From Sporomusa termitida (GTDB taxonomy: Bacteria > Bacillota > Negativicutes > Sporomusales > Sporomusaceae): DNA of 64,000 bases. Below are positions 9,125 to 18,323 of this stretch, piece by piece. Position 1 is the first letter of the stretch. Each line of letters begins with the position of its first letter. Location of the stretch: contig NZ_CP036259.1 in NCBI RefSeq assembly GCF_007641255.1, forward strand, positions 3,036,001 through 3,100,000, in the 5' to 3' direction. A program made the translations under genes and the position numbers. The notes beneath the pieces are model-generated. The model did no database searches. It had not been told where the DNA came from and was given only the letters and a program-made list of their open reading frames with translations.

Positions 9125-9329
9125 TCGCTTGATTCTCCTTCCCGGTAATCGTTATTGCGAGATCCGGGCACCGGTACTCACACATTTTACAGGCAACGCA
9201 TTCGTCTTCTTTGTCAATAATCAACTTTTTTTTCTCGGTTAAGGCAAATACTTTTTTCGGACAGTAGGCAACGCAGATACCGCAGCTCTTACACCATTTT
9301 GTATTCACACCTACGCTATTTCCGGCCAA
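9117..9329 (-). CDS. korD: 2-oxoacid:ferredoxin oxidoreductase delta subunit (2x[4Fe-4S])
   Basis: A 70-residue ferredoxin-like subunit with two four-cysteine motifs, CKSCGICVAYCP and CVACKMCEYRCP, for two [4Fe-4S] clusters. It passes electrons from the TPP site to ferredoxin. Translation starts at TTG with AGGAGG eight bases before it. It is encoded just ahead of korA and 45 bases after the dehydratase gene. Confidence 0.92.
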   Translation of the reverse strand: MAGNSVGVNTKWCKSCGICVAYCPKKVFALTEKKKLIIDKEDECVACKMCEYRCPDLAITITGKENQANG

Positions 9330-9374
9330 CTAAATCGCCTCCTAAATTATGTGTACAGTACTATGAAACGACAA

Positions 9375-11048
9375 TTATTCTTGCCAATCATCCCGGTAGA
9401 GCCAAACTGCTCCTTGCTCGGCTCCCGCCACACCAGCCCGGTAAGCGGCCAGAACACCCTTCAGTTTGCGCACGGGTTTTTGCACTTCGTCTTTGCGCCG
9501 TTCCAGCTCCTCCGGCGCAACCTGAAGGTTGAGCAAATTCTTATTCAGATCGATTTCGATAATATCACCGTCTTTAACCAGGGCTAACGGACCGCCGGCC
9601 CAGGCTTCCGGCGCAACATGACCTACACAGGGTCCCCGGGTGGCTCCCGAGAAACGTCCGTCAGTGACCATCGCCACCGAGGTGTGTAATCCCATGCCGA
9701 CCAGCATGGCAGCCGGTATCGACAGTTCTCTCATACCCGGTCCGCCCTGGGGGCCCTCGTAACGGATGACAAGTACCGAACCCGGCTCAACTTTCTTATT
9801 GAGAAGATAATCCCGCACTTCTTCCTCCGAGTTGAAAACTACGGCCGGGCCGACGTGATGCTGCATCTGCGGCTCCACACCGCTTTTTTTGACCACGGCG
9901 CCTAAAGGCGCCAGGTTGCCGGACAAAACGGCAAAACAACCGTCGGCATACAGGGCGTCGTCCACAGAATGGATGACGTTCCGGTCGATATTACCTTTAT
10001 ATGTATCCAGGTATTCGCCCAGGGTCGTACCGGCAAACGCCAAAGGCACATTCAAATCAAGATAATCGCGTATTGTGGCAAGCACAGCCGGGACTCCGCC
10101 CGCACGATGAAAATCGTTGATATTGAGCCCGGCGGACGGCTTGAATTTAGCGATAACCGGCACTGAGGACTGTATGGCATCAACATCCTTTAAGGTTAGT
10201 TTTGATCCCATTACCTTAGCTATGGCCATGCTGTGGAGTACGGCGTTCGTTGAGCCGCCGGTAGCAGAAACATGCTTAATGGCGTTGGCCAGTACCACCT
10301 CGTTCATATAGGTGGAAAACGGCCGGCCCTCTTGCACCAGCTCTACGATACGCTCGCCTACATCTCTTGCCTGGCGTCCCTTTTCCCCATCGCAGAACAG
10401 CATGGTGGAGGAACCGAACGGTGCAACACCGGTGGCCTCCAGCAATGCCCCCATAGTGTTCGCAGTACCATACATGGAGCAGGTACCGGCAGAGGAGCAC
10501 ATATTGGTTCGCCAACGGTCAAAGGTTTCTTCGTCAATTTTGCCTTTGTTAAACTTGCCGATGGCTTCCTTTAGATCGCTTGTGCAATAAATCTTGCCGC
10601 CATCTTCGTAGGGCAGCATGGCACCTGCGGTCAGAAACAATGCCGGCAGATCCAAATGGATGGCCGCCATCAACATGCCGGGAATAATTTTATCGCATGA
10701 TCCCAGGAAAACCAGGCCGTCAAAGCCATGAGCGGAAACCATGGTTTCTACTGAGGCGGCAATCAGGTCACGCTGGGGCAGTATGTAATGCATGCCGGCC
10801 CCCTGCGCCATGCCGTCGCAGGGGCCAGGTACCCCGAATTCGGCCGGTGTCCCCCCGGCAGCCCAGATTCCCTCTTTTACATACTTGACCAGTTCGGCAA
10901 AGGGTTTATGACCGGGGTTGGCGTCGGTATAGGAATTGACAATCCCGATAACAGGCTTGGCTAAATCCTTCTTTCTATAACCCGAAGAACTCATCAGGCC
11001 AATCCAGTAGGCTTCCATCATATCGTTTTCATTGCCGCGTTTGGGCAT
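9375..11048 (-). CDS. IlvD/EDD family dihydroxy-acid dehydratase
   Basis: A 557-residue protein close to dihydroxy-acid dehydratase (IlvD, about 560 residues). It removes water from a 2,3-dihydroxy acid to give a 2-oxoacid. The three cysteines expected for a [2Fe-2S] cluster are present in [18 protein letters not shown] and [14 protein letters not shown], and [14 protein letters not shown] is the catalytic loop. I chose the ATG at 11048, eight bases after GGAG; a GTG three codons upstream overlaps the ribosome site. It is the first gene of the kor-suc-DUF401 operon and lies opposite a LysR gene. That context suits a catabolic dehydratase feeding the oxidoreductase better than valine/isoleucine synthesis, although the biosynthetic role cannot be excluded. 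Confidence 0.88.
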   Translation of the reverse strand: MPKRGNENDMMEAYWIGLMSSSGYRKKDLAKPVIGIVNSYTDANPGHKPFAELVKYVKEGIWAAGGTPAEFGVPGPCDGMAQGAGMHYILPQRDLIAASVETMVSAHGFDGLVFLGSCDKIIPGMLMAAIHLDLPALFLTAGAMLPYEDGGKIYCTSDLKEAIGKFNKGKIDEETFDRWRTNMCSSAGTCSMYGTANTMGALLEATGVAPFGSSTMLFCDGEKGRQARDVGERIVELVQEGRPFSTYMNEVVLANAIKHVSATGGSTNAVLHSMAIAKVMGSKLTLKDVDAIQSSVPVIAKFKPSAGLNINDFHRAGGVPAVLATIRDYLDLNVPLAFAGTTLGEYLDTYKGNIDRNVIHSVDDALYADGCFAVLSGNLAPLGAVVKKSGVEPQMQHHVGPAVVFNSEEEVRDYLLNKKVEPGSVLVIRYEGPQGGPGMRELSIPAAMLVGMGLHTSVAMVTDGRFSGATRGPCVGHVAPEAWAGGPLALVKDGDIIEIDLNKNLLNLQVAPEELERRKDEVQKPVRKLKGVLAAYRAGVAGAEQGAVWLYRDDWQE

Positions 11049-11136
11049 ATTCTTCACTCCATTCTAAATACTCATTATTGACTGAATTCTCTTGCTGAGT
11101 TAATATTAATGTAATTCAACTTATAAGTAAAATGAG

Positions 11137-11163
11137 ATATTTGGATATAACATATTCCAATAT
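11137..11163. promoter_or_regulatory. dyad between ilvD-like and lysR genes, candidate operator
   Basis: An imperfect palindrome, ATATTTGGA at 11137-11145 and TCCAATAT at 11156-11163, lies in the 140-base divergent intergenic region. It contains T-N11-A spacing typical of LysR boxes. It is the likely binding site for the regulator at 11189. Confidence 0.5.
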
Positions 11164-11188
11164 TCGATAAGATTGCGGGGAATGCATT

Positions 11189-12142
11189 ATGTATAACGCT
11201 GGCCTGGAGGCTTTCCTGGCGGTGGCAAGGATGCTGAACATCAGCAGGGCCGCCGAGCAGTTGAATCTGGCCCAGTCGACAGTCAGCAAACGGTTAAAGG
11301 ACCTTGAGTCCGAGCTGGGAACGGCCCTGATTGAGCGTGGCCAAGGTTCCAAATCCATTCGTTTGACGCCTGCAGGCGAAGAGTTTCTGGATATTGCCCA
11401 GCGCTGGAGCGTTCTGTGGAATCAGGCGCAGGCGCTTAAATCCGAAAACCCCAGGCTTTTGCTGACGCTGGGTACCCTGGACAGTCTCAACTATGCTCTG
11501 TTTCCGCCGCTTTACCACGCCTTATGCCAGCACCGGCCCAAGATACGGTTGAGCGTAACCACCTCTCATTCTCCGGATTTATACGACCTTCTCGAACGCA
11601 GGCAGGTTGATGTCGGTTTTACTTTGCTGGAAAGATCCTATCCAACAATTCTAGTCGATAAATTATTCAGTGAGCCAATGGTGGTTTTGCGCCCCTGCAC
11701 TGACGGCGGCGCAGCGTCCCGGGTCCTGCACCCCAGTGAACTGGACTCAAATTATGAACTGTTTCTGGCCTCCGGTCCCAGTTATAAAATATGGCATGAC
11801 CAGTGGTGGGACCCTTTAAACAGTAACTGTATCCGGCTGGACTGCGTCCAATTGATCTTTTCCTTTTTGTACTCGGATAAGCAATGGGCCATCGTGCCCC
11901 TGTCTGTTGCACGAATGGCCAAAAGTAGAGGAGAATTCAGCATCTCCTATCTTTCCGAGTCCCCCCCTGAGCGGATCTGCTACAAAATAACCCATAAATA
12001 CCCCAAGGCCAGCACGCTTGCCAGTCTGGCGATCCTGGATCATTATCTGAAAATATGCCTGCCTGTCAATTTTTCCTTGGTAGATCAAGCTCCGGATAGC
12101 AGCTCCCTGCCTGGTGTCCCTCAACGACAAAAGAAAGCCTGA
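11189..12142 (+). CDS. LysR family transcriptional regulator
   Basis: A 317-residue LysR-type regulator: an N-terminal winged helix-turn-helix (residues 1-60, including RAAEQLNLAQSTVSKRL) followed by a periplasmic-binding-protein-like effector domain. It is transcribed away from the ilvD-kor-suc-DUF401 operon with a palindrome in between, so it probably controls that operon in response to its acid substrate or an intermediate. The gene ends inside a hairpin terminator. Confidence 0.92.
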   Translation: MYNAGLEAFLAVARMLNISRAAEQLNLAQSTVSKRLKDLESELGTALIERGQGSKSIRLTPAGEEFLDIAQRWSVLWNQAQALKSENPRLLLTLGTLDSLNYALFPPLYHALCQHRPKIRLSVTTSHSPDLYDLLERRQVDVGFTLLERSYPTILVDKLFSEPMVVLRPCTDGGAASRVLHPSELDSNYELFLASGPSYKIWHDQWWDPLNSNCIRLDCVQLIFSFLYSDKQWAIVPLSVARMAKSRGEFSISYLSESPPERICYKITHKYPKASTLASLAILDHYLKICLPVNFSLVDQAPDSSSLPGVPQRQKKA

Positions 12143-12167
12143 CACGTGTCGTCAGGCTGTCTTTTTA
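12137..12167 (+). terminator. intrinsic terminator of the lysR gene
   Basis: AGCCTGAC (12137-12144) pairs with GTCAGGCT (12151-12158), and TGTCTTTTTATT follows. The stop codon of the LysR gene lies inside the first arm. Confidence 0.85.
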
Positions 12168-12213
12168 TTGTCGGCTTTCCCCTTTTACCGGCCGCTGCAG
12201 ACCGGCTTTTCGG

Positions 12214-13158
12214 CTACATGGCAAACTCCCTCTCCTGCATGAAATTAATAAAATCGTTACCGATTTGTGAGAGCGGCTGTGACTTTTTGCAATACAGCAT
12301 AATATTGCGAACTGCATTTTCATCATCAGTTTTATAAAAAAACAATTTATTTGTAGGTTCCAGGTAATGGGTGACTCCGGCCCGCACAAAGGTAACTCCC
12401 TTGCCGCTGCAGGCAATATAATAGGCGGTGAGCATTTGATCCAGATACATGGCGACTTTGGGAACAAAACCTGCCTGCCGGCACATTTTCAACCCCCGCT
12501 GATACATATCGTTTCCTTTTTCAAGCAGCAAAAAGGGTTCCTGCTCAAATTGTTTCAGGCTTACCTGGGGGCAGGTTTGCTCCCGGTATCTGCCGCGGCC
12601 CATATCGGCAAAGGTCAGACGATAGTTCGCCAGCCGGCGGTTAATTTCATAAGCTGCCGGTACGGCCAGCACAATTTGTTCGGCCGCCCACACCCGGGGA
12701 TTAAAGCTATTGGCATCTAATTTCTCCACATCCAGGATAATATCAACAATACCTGACCGCAGGCATTTGACAAGATCGTCCGCATTGGCTTCCAGCAGAT
12801 TTACCGAATAACCCGGAAATCTCACTTTAAAGTCCTGCACAATGGTTGGCAGAATGTATGCACAGAAAAATGAAGCGCTGCCCACATGCACTGTGCCCTG
12901 ATTGCTCAAGCTGTTGAAATGCGCCGCCATTTCCTTTTCTATTGCCATAATTTTTTCTGTTGATTCAATATAGTACTCGCCTGCCGGTGTCAATTGTATG
13001 GGATTGCAGCTTCTGTCAAAAAGCGGCAGCTGAATTTCTTCTTCCACCTTTTTAATGGCCGCACTAAGTGCCGGCTGCGAAATATATAGCTGCTGAGCCG
13101 CCTTGGAAAAGCTTTTATTTTCATAAACCGCATATACATAATCCATATTTTTCAGCAT
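12214..13158 (-). CDS. LysR family transcriptional regulator
   Basis: A 314-residue LysR-type regulator. The winged helix-turn-helix is at the start (KAAQQLYISQPALSAAIKK) and the two-lobed effector domain follows. It is divergent from the aminotransferase gene at 13335 across a 176-base AT-rich gap, so that gene is its most likely target. It is convergent with the previous LysR gene and has no close similarity to it beyond the family. Confidence 0.92.
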   Translation of the reverse strand: MLKNMDYVYAVYENKSFSKAAQQLYISQPALSAAIKKVEEEIQLPLFDRSCNPIQLTPAGEYYIESTEKIMAIEKEMAAHFNSLSNQGTVHVGSASFFCAYILPTIVQDFKVRFPGYSVNLLEANADDLVKCLRSGIVDIILDVEKLDANSFNPRVWAAEQIVLAVPAAYEINRRLANYRLTFADMGRGRYREQTCPQVSLKQFEQEPFLLLEKGNDMYQRGLKMCRQAGFVPKVAMYLDQMLTAYYIACSGKGVTFVRAGVTHYLEPTNKLFFYKTDDENAVRNIMLYCKKSQPLSQIGNDFINFMQEREFAM

Positions 13159-13334
13159 AAAACTCCTTCTGCAATATAAATAAAATCATATATTTCTATA
13201 TAATTTTAAGTATTTGAAGCCAATGGTAAAACTTACTATTATTATAATATAGCCTGCTATTGCAGCACAAAGCAAATTTGCCGCTGTAAAACACAAAGGT
13301 TGACCGCCATTAAACAGGAAGTGGGGAATGACAC

Positions 13335-14549
13335 TTGGACTTACTTAATGAAAAATTTTTAAAAATCGGTGTCGAGAGCGCGCCCGGACAGGAAACGCGC
13401 CAAAACACGGAGGAAATTAAACTGCCGGGAGAAAAGCTTGCCGGCGCGCCGGTGGATTTTTCCCATGGTGATGTCGACGCCTTTGCGCCGGTTCCCGGCG
13501 CGCTGGACGTCTTTACCGCCGGTGTTCATCTCGGCGGCAGGCAGGCTTATACCGAATATCGCGGCAGTAAAAGCACGCGCGAGGATGCCGCTTTGAAGCT
13601 TGCCGGTTTTACTGGTGCAGCGATTGATGCCGACCGGAACATTATTATCACCCCCGGCACACAGGGGGCTCTTTTCCTGGCCATGGGCGCCACTGTCGCC
13701 AGAGGTGACAAAGTTGCTATTGTAATGCCCGACTATTTTGCCAACCGCAAGCTTGTTGAATTTTTTGACGGTGAGACTGTGCCTGTACAGATGAACTATT
13801 TTCAGACAAGCGACTGCGCAGGTCTGGACTTAACCCAGCTTGAAAATGCTTTTAAAGACGGTGTTAAACTCTTTTTGTTCTCTAACCCTAACAATCCCAC
13901 CGGCGTAATCTATTCACCCGCTGAGATATGGGCGATTGCGGATCTTGCGCAAAAGTACGGCGTCTTCGTCATTGCCGACGAACTGTACTCGCGTCAGGTC
14001 TTTGAAAGCCGAACCTATACGCATCTATGTGCGCAGGACCGTATTGATCCCGAAAAGGTAATTACCATCATGGGACCGTCCAAAACAGAATCCCTAAGCG
14101 GCTACCGCCTGGGAGTGGCATTTGGCGCCGCTAAAATCATTGATCGTATGGAAAAGCTGCAGGCCATTGTCTCGCTGCGCGCCGGCGGCTACAGCCAGGC
14201 GGTGCTGAAATGCTGGTTTGCCGAACCGCAAGGCTGGATGAGCCGGCGGCTTGCCCAGCACCAGGCCATTCGCGACAATTTGCTTTTAAAATTGCGCGCC
14301 GTTGACGGCATTGCCGTAAGAACCGCCGAGGCGGGCAGTTATCTCTTCCCGTCTCTGCCGGCCCTGGGTGTTACCATCCAGGAATTTGTAAAGCTTCTGC
14401 GTCTTCAGGCCGGTGTCACGGTAACCCCCGGAACGGAATTTGGCTCACAGTTTACCCGCAGCTTCCGCATAAACTTCTCACAAAATCACCAGGCGGCTGT
14501 TGCTGCCATTGACCGCCTTATCCAGATAATGGAGAGACATCGCCAATAA
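13335..14549 (+). CDS. PLP-dependent class I/II aminotransferase
   Basis: A 404-residue fold-type I aminotransferase. NPNNPTGV is the substrate/PLP loop, VIADELYSRQ holds the aspartate that contacts the pyridine nitrogen, and the Schiff-base lysine is in GPSKTESLSGYRLG. A C-terminal arginine for the substrate carboxylate is in FRINFS. The best start is a TTG at 13335 behind AGGAAGTGGGG; an upstream ATG is out of frame and stops after seven codons. The protein has about 45 extra N-terminal residues ahead of the conserved domain. Downstream is the remnant of an aspartate-dehydrogenase-like gene, so amino-acid metabolism may once have been shared. Substrate unknown. Confidence 0.85.
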   Translation: MDLLNEKFLKIGVESAPGQETRQNTEEIKLPGEKLAGAPVDFSHGDVDAFAPVPGALDVFTAGVHLGGRQAYTEYRGSKSTREDAALKLAGFTGAAIDADRNIIITPGTQGALFLAMGATVARGDKVAIVMPDYFANRKLVEFFDGETVPVQMNYFQTSDCAGLDLTQLENAFKDGVKLFLFSNPNNPTGVIYSPAEIWAIADLAQKYGVFVIADELYSRQVFESRTYTHLCAQDRIDPEKVITIMGPSKTESLSGYRLGVAFGAAKIIDRMEKLQAIVSLRAGGYSQAVLKCWFAEPQGWMSRRLAQHQAIRDNLLLKLRAVDGIAVRTAEAGSYLFPSLPALGVTIQEFVKLLRLQAGVTVTPGTEFGSQFTRSFRINFSQNHQAAVAAIDRLIQIMERHRQ

Positions 14550-14598
14550 AATATACCTGTTAGTATCAGAATATCCCCCTAAAACACTAAAGCAAAAA

Positions 14599-14643
14599 AA
14601 TAAGTTTTGTAAACAATGGTGGCTCTTGTTTACAAAACTTATT
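14599..14643. terminator. perfect 18-bp inverted repeat; terminator or operator
   Basis: AATAAGTTTTGTAAACAA (14599-14616) is repeated exactly inverted at 14626-14643 around a nine-base loop. On the minus strand the second arm runs into seven T residues, so it can act as a terminator for the aldo/keto reductase transcript. On the plus strand it sits 20 bases before the ribosome site of the pseudogene, the place for an operator. Confidence 0.6.
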
Positions 14644-14661
14644 CTATAAGGAGTGATCCAT

Positions 14662-14955
14662 GTGAAAAGGCAGGCTGCTTTGATTGGTTTTGGCACAATC
14701 GGCCAGTATTTGTTCGAACGCCTAAACTCCGGGCCGGCATTAAGGTCACCTGTGTTTACGATGCCAATAGAGAAAGAATAAAAACGATGCCGGCTACGGT
14801 TGCTGCCGTATCGCCGGCCGAGCTTGAGAAGAGGCTGGCCGGCGGGATGATTGACCTGGTATTGGAAACCGCGACGCAACAGGCTGTCACAGCTTTGGCG
14901 CCGGGAATTTTGCAATACCCGGACATAGTAGTATTTTCCACTACTGCTTTTTGCC
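14662..14955 (+). pseudogene. aspartate dehydrogenase (NadX)-like pseudogene, frameshifted and truncated
   Basis: A GTG at 14662, eight bases after AAGGAG, opens a frame reading KRQAALIGFGTIGQYLFERL, a Rossmann NAD-binding start. At about 14730-14735 one base is missing, and the protein continues in another frame as GIKVTCVYDANRERIKT, later MIDLVLETATQQAV and VVFSTTAF. This order matches aspartate dehydrogenase (NadX-like), which makes iminoaspartate for NAD synthesis. Homology stops after roughly 100 residues where the convergent aldo/keto reductase gene begins; a whole enzyme has about 265 residues. The product cannot be functional. The family match is from recall of motifs. Confidence 0.75.
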
Positions 14956-14977
14956 AATACTTACCTAAGCCATTGAA

Positions 14978-16126
14978 CTATTCAAATAAGGCGGTAATAT
15001 TCTTTAACTCTTCCCGGATTTTAATCCCCTGGGGACAGTGGCTCTCGCATTTGCCGCATTCCACACATTTGGATGCCGGCGCCGCTAATTTGCTCTGCAT
15101 TGCATAGCGCTGCCTTGCTGCCGGCGTACCGTCGAAAACATGATGGTCGTTATATGTCGCAAAACAATTAGGAATATTGATCCCCGCCGGACAAGGCATG
15201 CAGTATGAGCAAGCCGTGCAGTTGACCCTGATCCGCTCCTGAAAAATCCTTTTAACTTCCTCAATTAACCCCAGTTCCCCGGCAGTCAGCGAACGTGCCG
15301 CCGCGGCCTGGGCTATTTTTACATTTTCCACAACCTGCTCCATCGTCGACATCCCGCTTAATACCACCGACACCTCCGGATGGTTCCATACCCACCGCAG
15401 GGCCCATTCGGCCGGTGTTCGTTTTACGTCTGCTTTTGCCAGCACCGCCAGCGCAGCCGGGGGCAGATTAGTGATATTGCCGCCCCGCAAAGGCTCCATG
15501 ATCGCCACCCCCAGGTCTTTAGCGGCGGCATATTCTAACCCTTGCTTGCCGGCCTGATACTCCTCGTCCAAATAATTATACTGAATCTGGCAGAATGACC
15601 AGTCATAATAATCCACGATTTCATTGAACAGCGAAGCCTGATCATGGAAGGAAAAACCGGCGTATTTTATGCGGCCGTCCTTGATTGCCTGGTCCAAAAA
15701 CCCGCTGATGCCGGCTTCCTTTAGGACAGGCCATGTGCCGCTGTTAAGCGAGTGTACCAGGTAAAAATCAATGGCCTCGGTCTCCAGGCGTGTCAATTGC
15801 TCATTAAGGTACTTATCCATGTCGGCCCTTGTTTTAATCAGCCAGCTGGGGAGTTTTGTCGCCAGCTTGACGCGGTCCCGGTAGCCGTCTTGCAGGGCTT
15901 TGGCCACAAACGGCTCGCTTGCTCCCCCCTGGGTAAAGCCGGTGCCGTGGTACGGATACGCCGTATCCACATAGTTGACCCCGGCATCAATCGCGTACCG
16001 GATCATACTGCTGGCCTTTTCCTCATCAATATGGGTAGGGTCGCTGCCGATAACCGGCAGCCGCATACAGCCAAAGCCCAGAGCCGAGACCATTTCCCCC
16101 GTTTTACCAAACCTTCTGTACAGCAT
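14978..16126 (-). CDS. aldo/keto reductase with C-terminal 4Fe-4S domain
   Basis: A 382-residue protein. Residues 1-280 are an aldo/keto reductase barrel with the catalytic Asp and Tyr in VDTAYPYHG, the lysine in LATKLPSW and the histidine in DFYLVHSLN. The C-terminal 100 residues carry CTACSYCMPCPAGI and CVECGKCESHCPQGI, two ferredoxin-type motifs. I chose the ATG at 16126 because GAGGAGG lies six bases before it; a longer frame has no such site. Reductases of this type are common in anaerobes and probably use ferredoxin or a linked carrier. The substrate is unknown. A TTGACA-rich, AT-rich promoter region lies upstream. Confidence 0.9.
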   Translation of the reverse strand: MLYRRFGKTGEMVSALGFGCMRLPVIGSDPTHIDEEKASSMIRYAIDAGVNYVDTAYPYHGTGFTQGGASEPFVAKALQDGYRDRVKLATKLPSWLIKTRADMDKYLNEQLTRLETEAIDFYLVHSLNSGTWPVLKEAGISGFLDQAIKDGRIKYAGFSFHDQASLFNEIVDYYDWSFCQIQYNYLDEEYQAGKQGLEYAAAKDLGVAIMEPLRGGNITNLPPAALAVLAKADVKRTPAEWALRWVWNHPEVSVVLSGMSTMEQVVENVKIAQAAAARSLTAGELGLIEEVKRIFQERIRVNCTACSYCMPCPAGINIPNCFATYNDHHVFDGTPAARQRYAMQSKLAAPASKCVECGKCESHCPQGIKIREELKNITALFE

Positions 16127-16317
16127 AGCAATCCTCCTCGTTTCTGAAAATAACCGGCAAAGCAGCAAAGACACAGCTGGGTGTTGCGCCGTTATAAACT
16201 ATAGCCTTATATATAAACCAACTGTCAACGGTTTTATACACTACTGTTTGTCAATGCATCTATTTTCATACAGGAGTAAGTAATTTACACCCTGTCGGCA
16301 GAGATTTTCCTGACCGG

Positions 16318-16478
16318 TTGCATATTTTTCAATCTATGGGTATAATATAAGCAAAGGACTGACGTGCCCAAACACGCCAGCCCGCAGGCTGTCTAACCGG
16401 AAAACGGTTAGCCCAAGTTAACGTTATTAAGAAATAATCGCCACTATTTGAGCACAGGGGCGGTTATTTCTTTTTGGT
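16318..16478 (+). ncRNA. candidate antisense RNA (antitoxin) to the holin-like toxin
   Basis: A promoter TTGCAT (16318-16323), 17 bases, TATAAT (16341-16346) should start an RNA near 16353. It ends at a hairpin AAGAAATAATCGCC / GGCGGTTATTTCTT (16429-16442 and 16459-16472) followed by T residues. The RNA of about 125 bases contains a second hairpin CTAACCG / CGGTTAG (16393-16411). Its 3' end overlaps the last codons of the toxin gene on the opposite strand, as in type I systems such as TxpA/RatA and BsrG/SR4. Function is inferred from layout. Confidence 0.6.
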
Positions 16479-16541
16479 CGTGACCAATACCATAAGCGTG
16501 GCAAATGCGACAGCAAATGTCAATGCTTCATAGATACTCAT
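16464..16541 (-). CDS. putative holin-like toxin, 25 residues
   Basis: A very small gene encoding MSIYEALTFAVAFATLMVLV followed by TTKKK: one membrane helix and a lysine tail. This is the pattern of the 'putative holin-like toxin' peptides of Firmicutes (type I toxins). The ribosome site AGGAGGGGGG is five bases before the ATG, but it can pair with CCCCTTCC just upstream (GGAAGGGG at 16561-16568 with CCCCCCTCC at 16545-16553), which would hide it in the full transcript. A -10 box TATACT lies at 16604-16599. A decayed copy of the gene is found at 19210-19244. Confidence 0.75.
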   Translation of the reverse strand: MSIYEALTFAVAFATLMVLVTTKKK

Positions 16542-16728
16542 CGTCCCCCCCTCCTGAAAAGGAAGGGGCTAACCGTCCCCCGAGCAGCCTGTATAATTAG
16601 TATAGCATATTTTTTCAGCGGTAAAAAAGAAAATTCTTGCCCCTGCCGGCTATTCTATATTTATGGCGCCACCAGCAGATGCATCGGAAATAAATTACGT
16701 AAACAGCGCAAATATAATCGGCTTACGA

Positions 16729-18078
16729 TTACGGCGCCGAGTTCTTTACTTTATAACCGATATACAGGCACAGCAGCCAGACGGGGGCAATATATACGGA
16801 AAAACGCAAATCAGGCATATAGGCCATAATGCCGACAACGCCGGTCAAAAATGCCAGACTCACATAAGAGGCCAGCGGATACAAGGGCATCTTGAACGCC
16901 GGCGTCTTAGCGGCCTGCTCCTGGGCTTGGCGGAATTTCAGCTGAACAAGCACAATGGTCGCCCAGTTAATAATAATAGATATCGTGGCCACAGCCATCA
17001 AATATAAAAAGACCTTTTCCGGATTAAGGTAGCTCAGCAGCACGGTAATCAGGGTAAACCCTGTGGAAACCAAAACAGCATTGACCGGCGTTCCTGCCGA
17101 ATTCAGCTTAGCCAGCATTCTCGGGGCATTTCCCTGTTTGGCCAGCCCGTACAGCATCCGGCCATTACTGTACAGGGCACTGTTATAGGCCGATACGGCG
17201 GCGGTAAGGACCACGAAGTTCAGTAAATGGGCCGCGGCCGGAATGCCCACATAGGAAAATATCTGCACAAAGGGGCTGCCGGTTGCGCCAATCTGATTCC
17301 AGGGGAAAATCATCAAAATAACCGTCAGCGCCCCTATATAAAACAGCAGAATACGCCATACGATCTGATTGATGGCGGCGGGAATCGTCTTGTGCGGGTT
17401 TTCCGCTTCGCCGGCCGTAATTCCGACCAGCTCTACGCCGCCGAAGGAAAACATAACCAGCACCAGCGACAAAACAACCCCCTGCAAGCCATTTGGGAAA
17501 AAACCGCCATGGACCCATAAATTGCTGATCCCCACAGGCTGGCCGCCGTTGCCTACCCCAAACAGGATCATCGCCAGGCCAAACACAATCATGCCGATAA
17601 TGGCCAGAACCTTAATAATGGCAAACCAAAACTCAGTTTCCCCAAAAGCCTTTACATTAATGGTATTAATAAAGGTCACCACAATTAAACAGACCAGCGC
17701 CGACACCCAGGTGGGAATACCGGGATACCAGTAATTAATATAGATACCCACCACCGATAATTCCACCATCTGTACAATTACATAATTAAACCAATAATTC
17801 CAGCCGGCAATAAACCCCGGCAGCTCGCCCCAGTATTGATACGCGTACTGACTGAAGGAGCCGGAAACAGGATGCTCGACCGCCATCTCGCCTAAGGCCC
17901 GCATGATAAAAAAGATCACGCTGCCGCCCAGTAAATACGCCAGCGTGATCGCCGGGCCGGCCATTTGCACCATTGAGGCTGAACCGTAAAACAGGCCGGT
18001 GCCAATCGCCCCGCCCAGCGCAATCATTTGGATATGCCGGTTTTTCAGACCGCGCTGCACTTGCTCCTCATTGTCCAC
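16729..18078 (-). CDS. amino-acid permease, APC superfamily (AAT family)
   Basis: A 449-residue transporter with 12 predicted membrane helices. The first helix carries the substrate-binding GGAIGTGLFYGSA motif, and PVSGSFSQYAYQYWG follows helix 2, both typical of the amino-acid transporter (AAT) family. It imports an amino acid with protons; the specificity (aromatic, Pro, GABA, Lys) cannot be read. The GTG start follows AAGGAGG. It stands alone behind its own promoter. Confidence 0.9.
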   Translation of the reverse strand: MDNEEQVQRGLKNRHIQMIALGGAIGTGLFYGSASMVQMAGPAITLAYLLGGSVIFFIMRALGEMAVEHPVSGSFSQYAYQYWGELPGFIAGWNYWFNYVIVQMVELSVVGIYINYWYPGIPTWVSALVCLIVVTFINTINVKAFGETEFWFAIIKVLAIIGMIVFGLAMILFGVGNGGQPVGISNLWVHGGFFPNGLQGVVLSLVLVMFSFGGVELVGITAGEAENPHKTIPAAINQIVWRILLFYIGALTVILMIFPWNQIGATGSPFVQIFSYVGIPAAAHLLNFVVLTAAVSAYNSALYSNGRMLYGLAKQGNAPRMLAKLNSAGTPVNAVLVSTGFTLITVLLSYLNPEKVFLYLMAVATISIIINWATIVLVQLKFRQAQEQAAKTPAFKMPLYPLASYVSLAFLTGVVGIMAYMPDLRFSVYIAPVWLLCLYIGYKVKNSAP

Positions 18079-18157
18079 GCTTATTTTCCTCCTTATTTCT
18101 CTTTAGATCACCAGGCCGGCCTTGCCACCCCAGGAAATAAATCGACTCACAAACTAT

Positions 18158-18187
18158 ATAATGCTACTTTTACTACTGTTTTGTCAA
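18158..18187 (-). promoter_or_regulatory. promoter of the amino-acid permease gene
   Basis: On the minus strand TTGACA (18187-18182) and CATTAT (18163-18158) are 18 bases apart, about 80 bases before the GTG start. Confidence 0.5.
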
Positions 18188-18277
18188 ATTATTCACGCCG
18201 CTGTCCGTGCTGTATAAACTTTTATCCGGTTCCCCGGCCCGGCCGGAAAATTCTCCGGCGGTCTCGCTGATCTTTTC

Positions 18278-18305
18278 TTGCAATTTACCGGAAACAGGCT
18301 ATAAT
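18278..18305 (+). promoter_or_regulatory. plus-strand promoter facing the small RNA
   Basis: TTGCAA (18278-18283), 16 bases, TATAAT (18300-18305). It fires towards the minus-strand promoter at 18426-18455, so the small RNA region could be transcribed from both sides. Confidence 0.45.
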
Positions 18306-18323
18306 TAGAAATAGGTGGAAATT

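Noticed and set aside
14616..15107. 163-codon plus-strand frame as an intact gene
   Set aside because: Its start lies inside the palindrome and its end is antisense to the aldo/keto reductase; only the middle has homology, and in a shifted frame relative to the true start.
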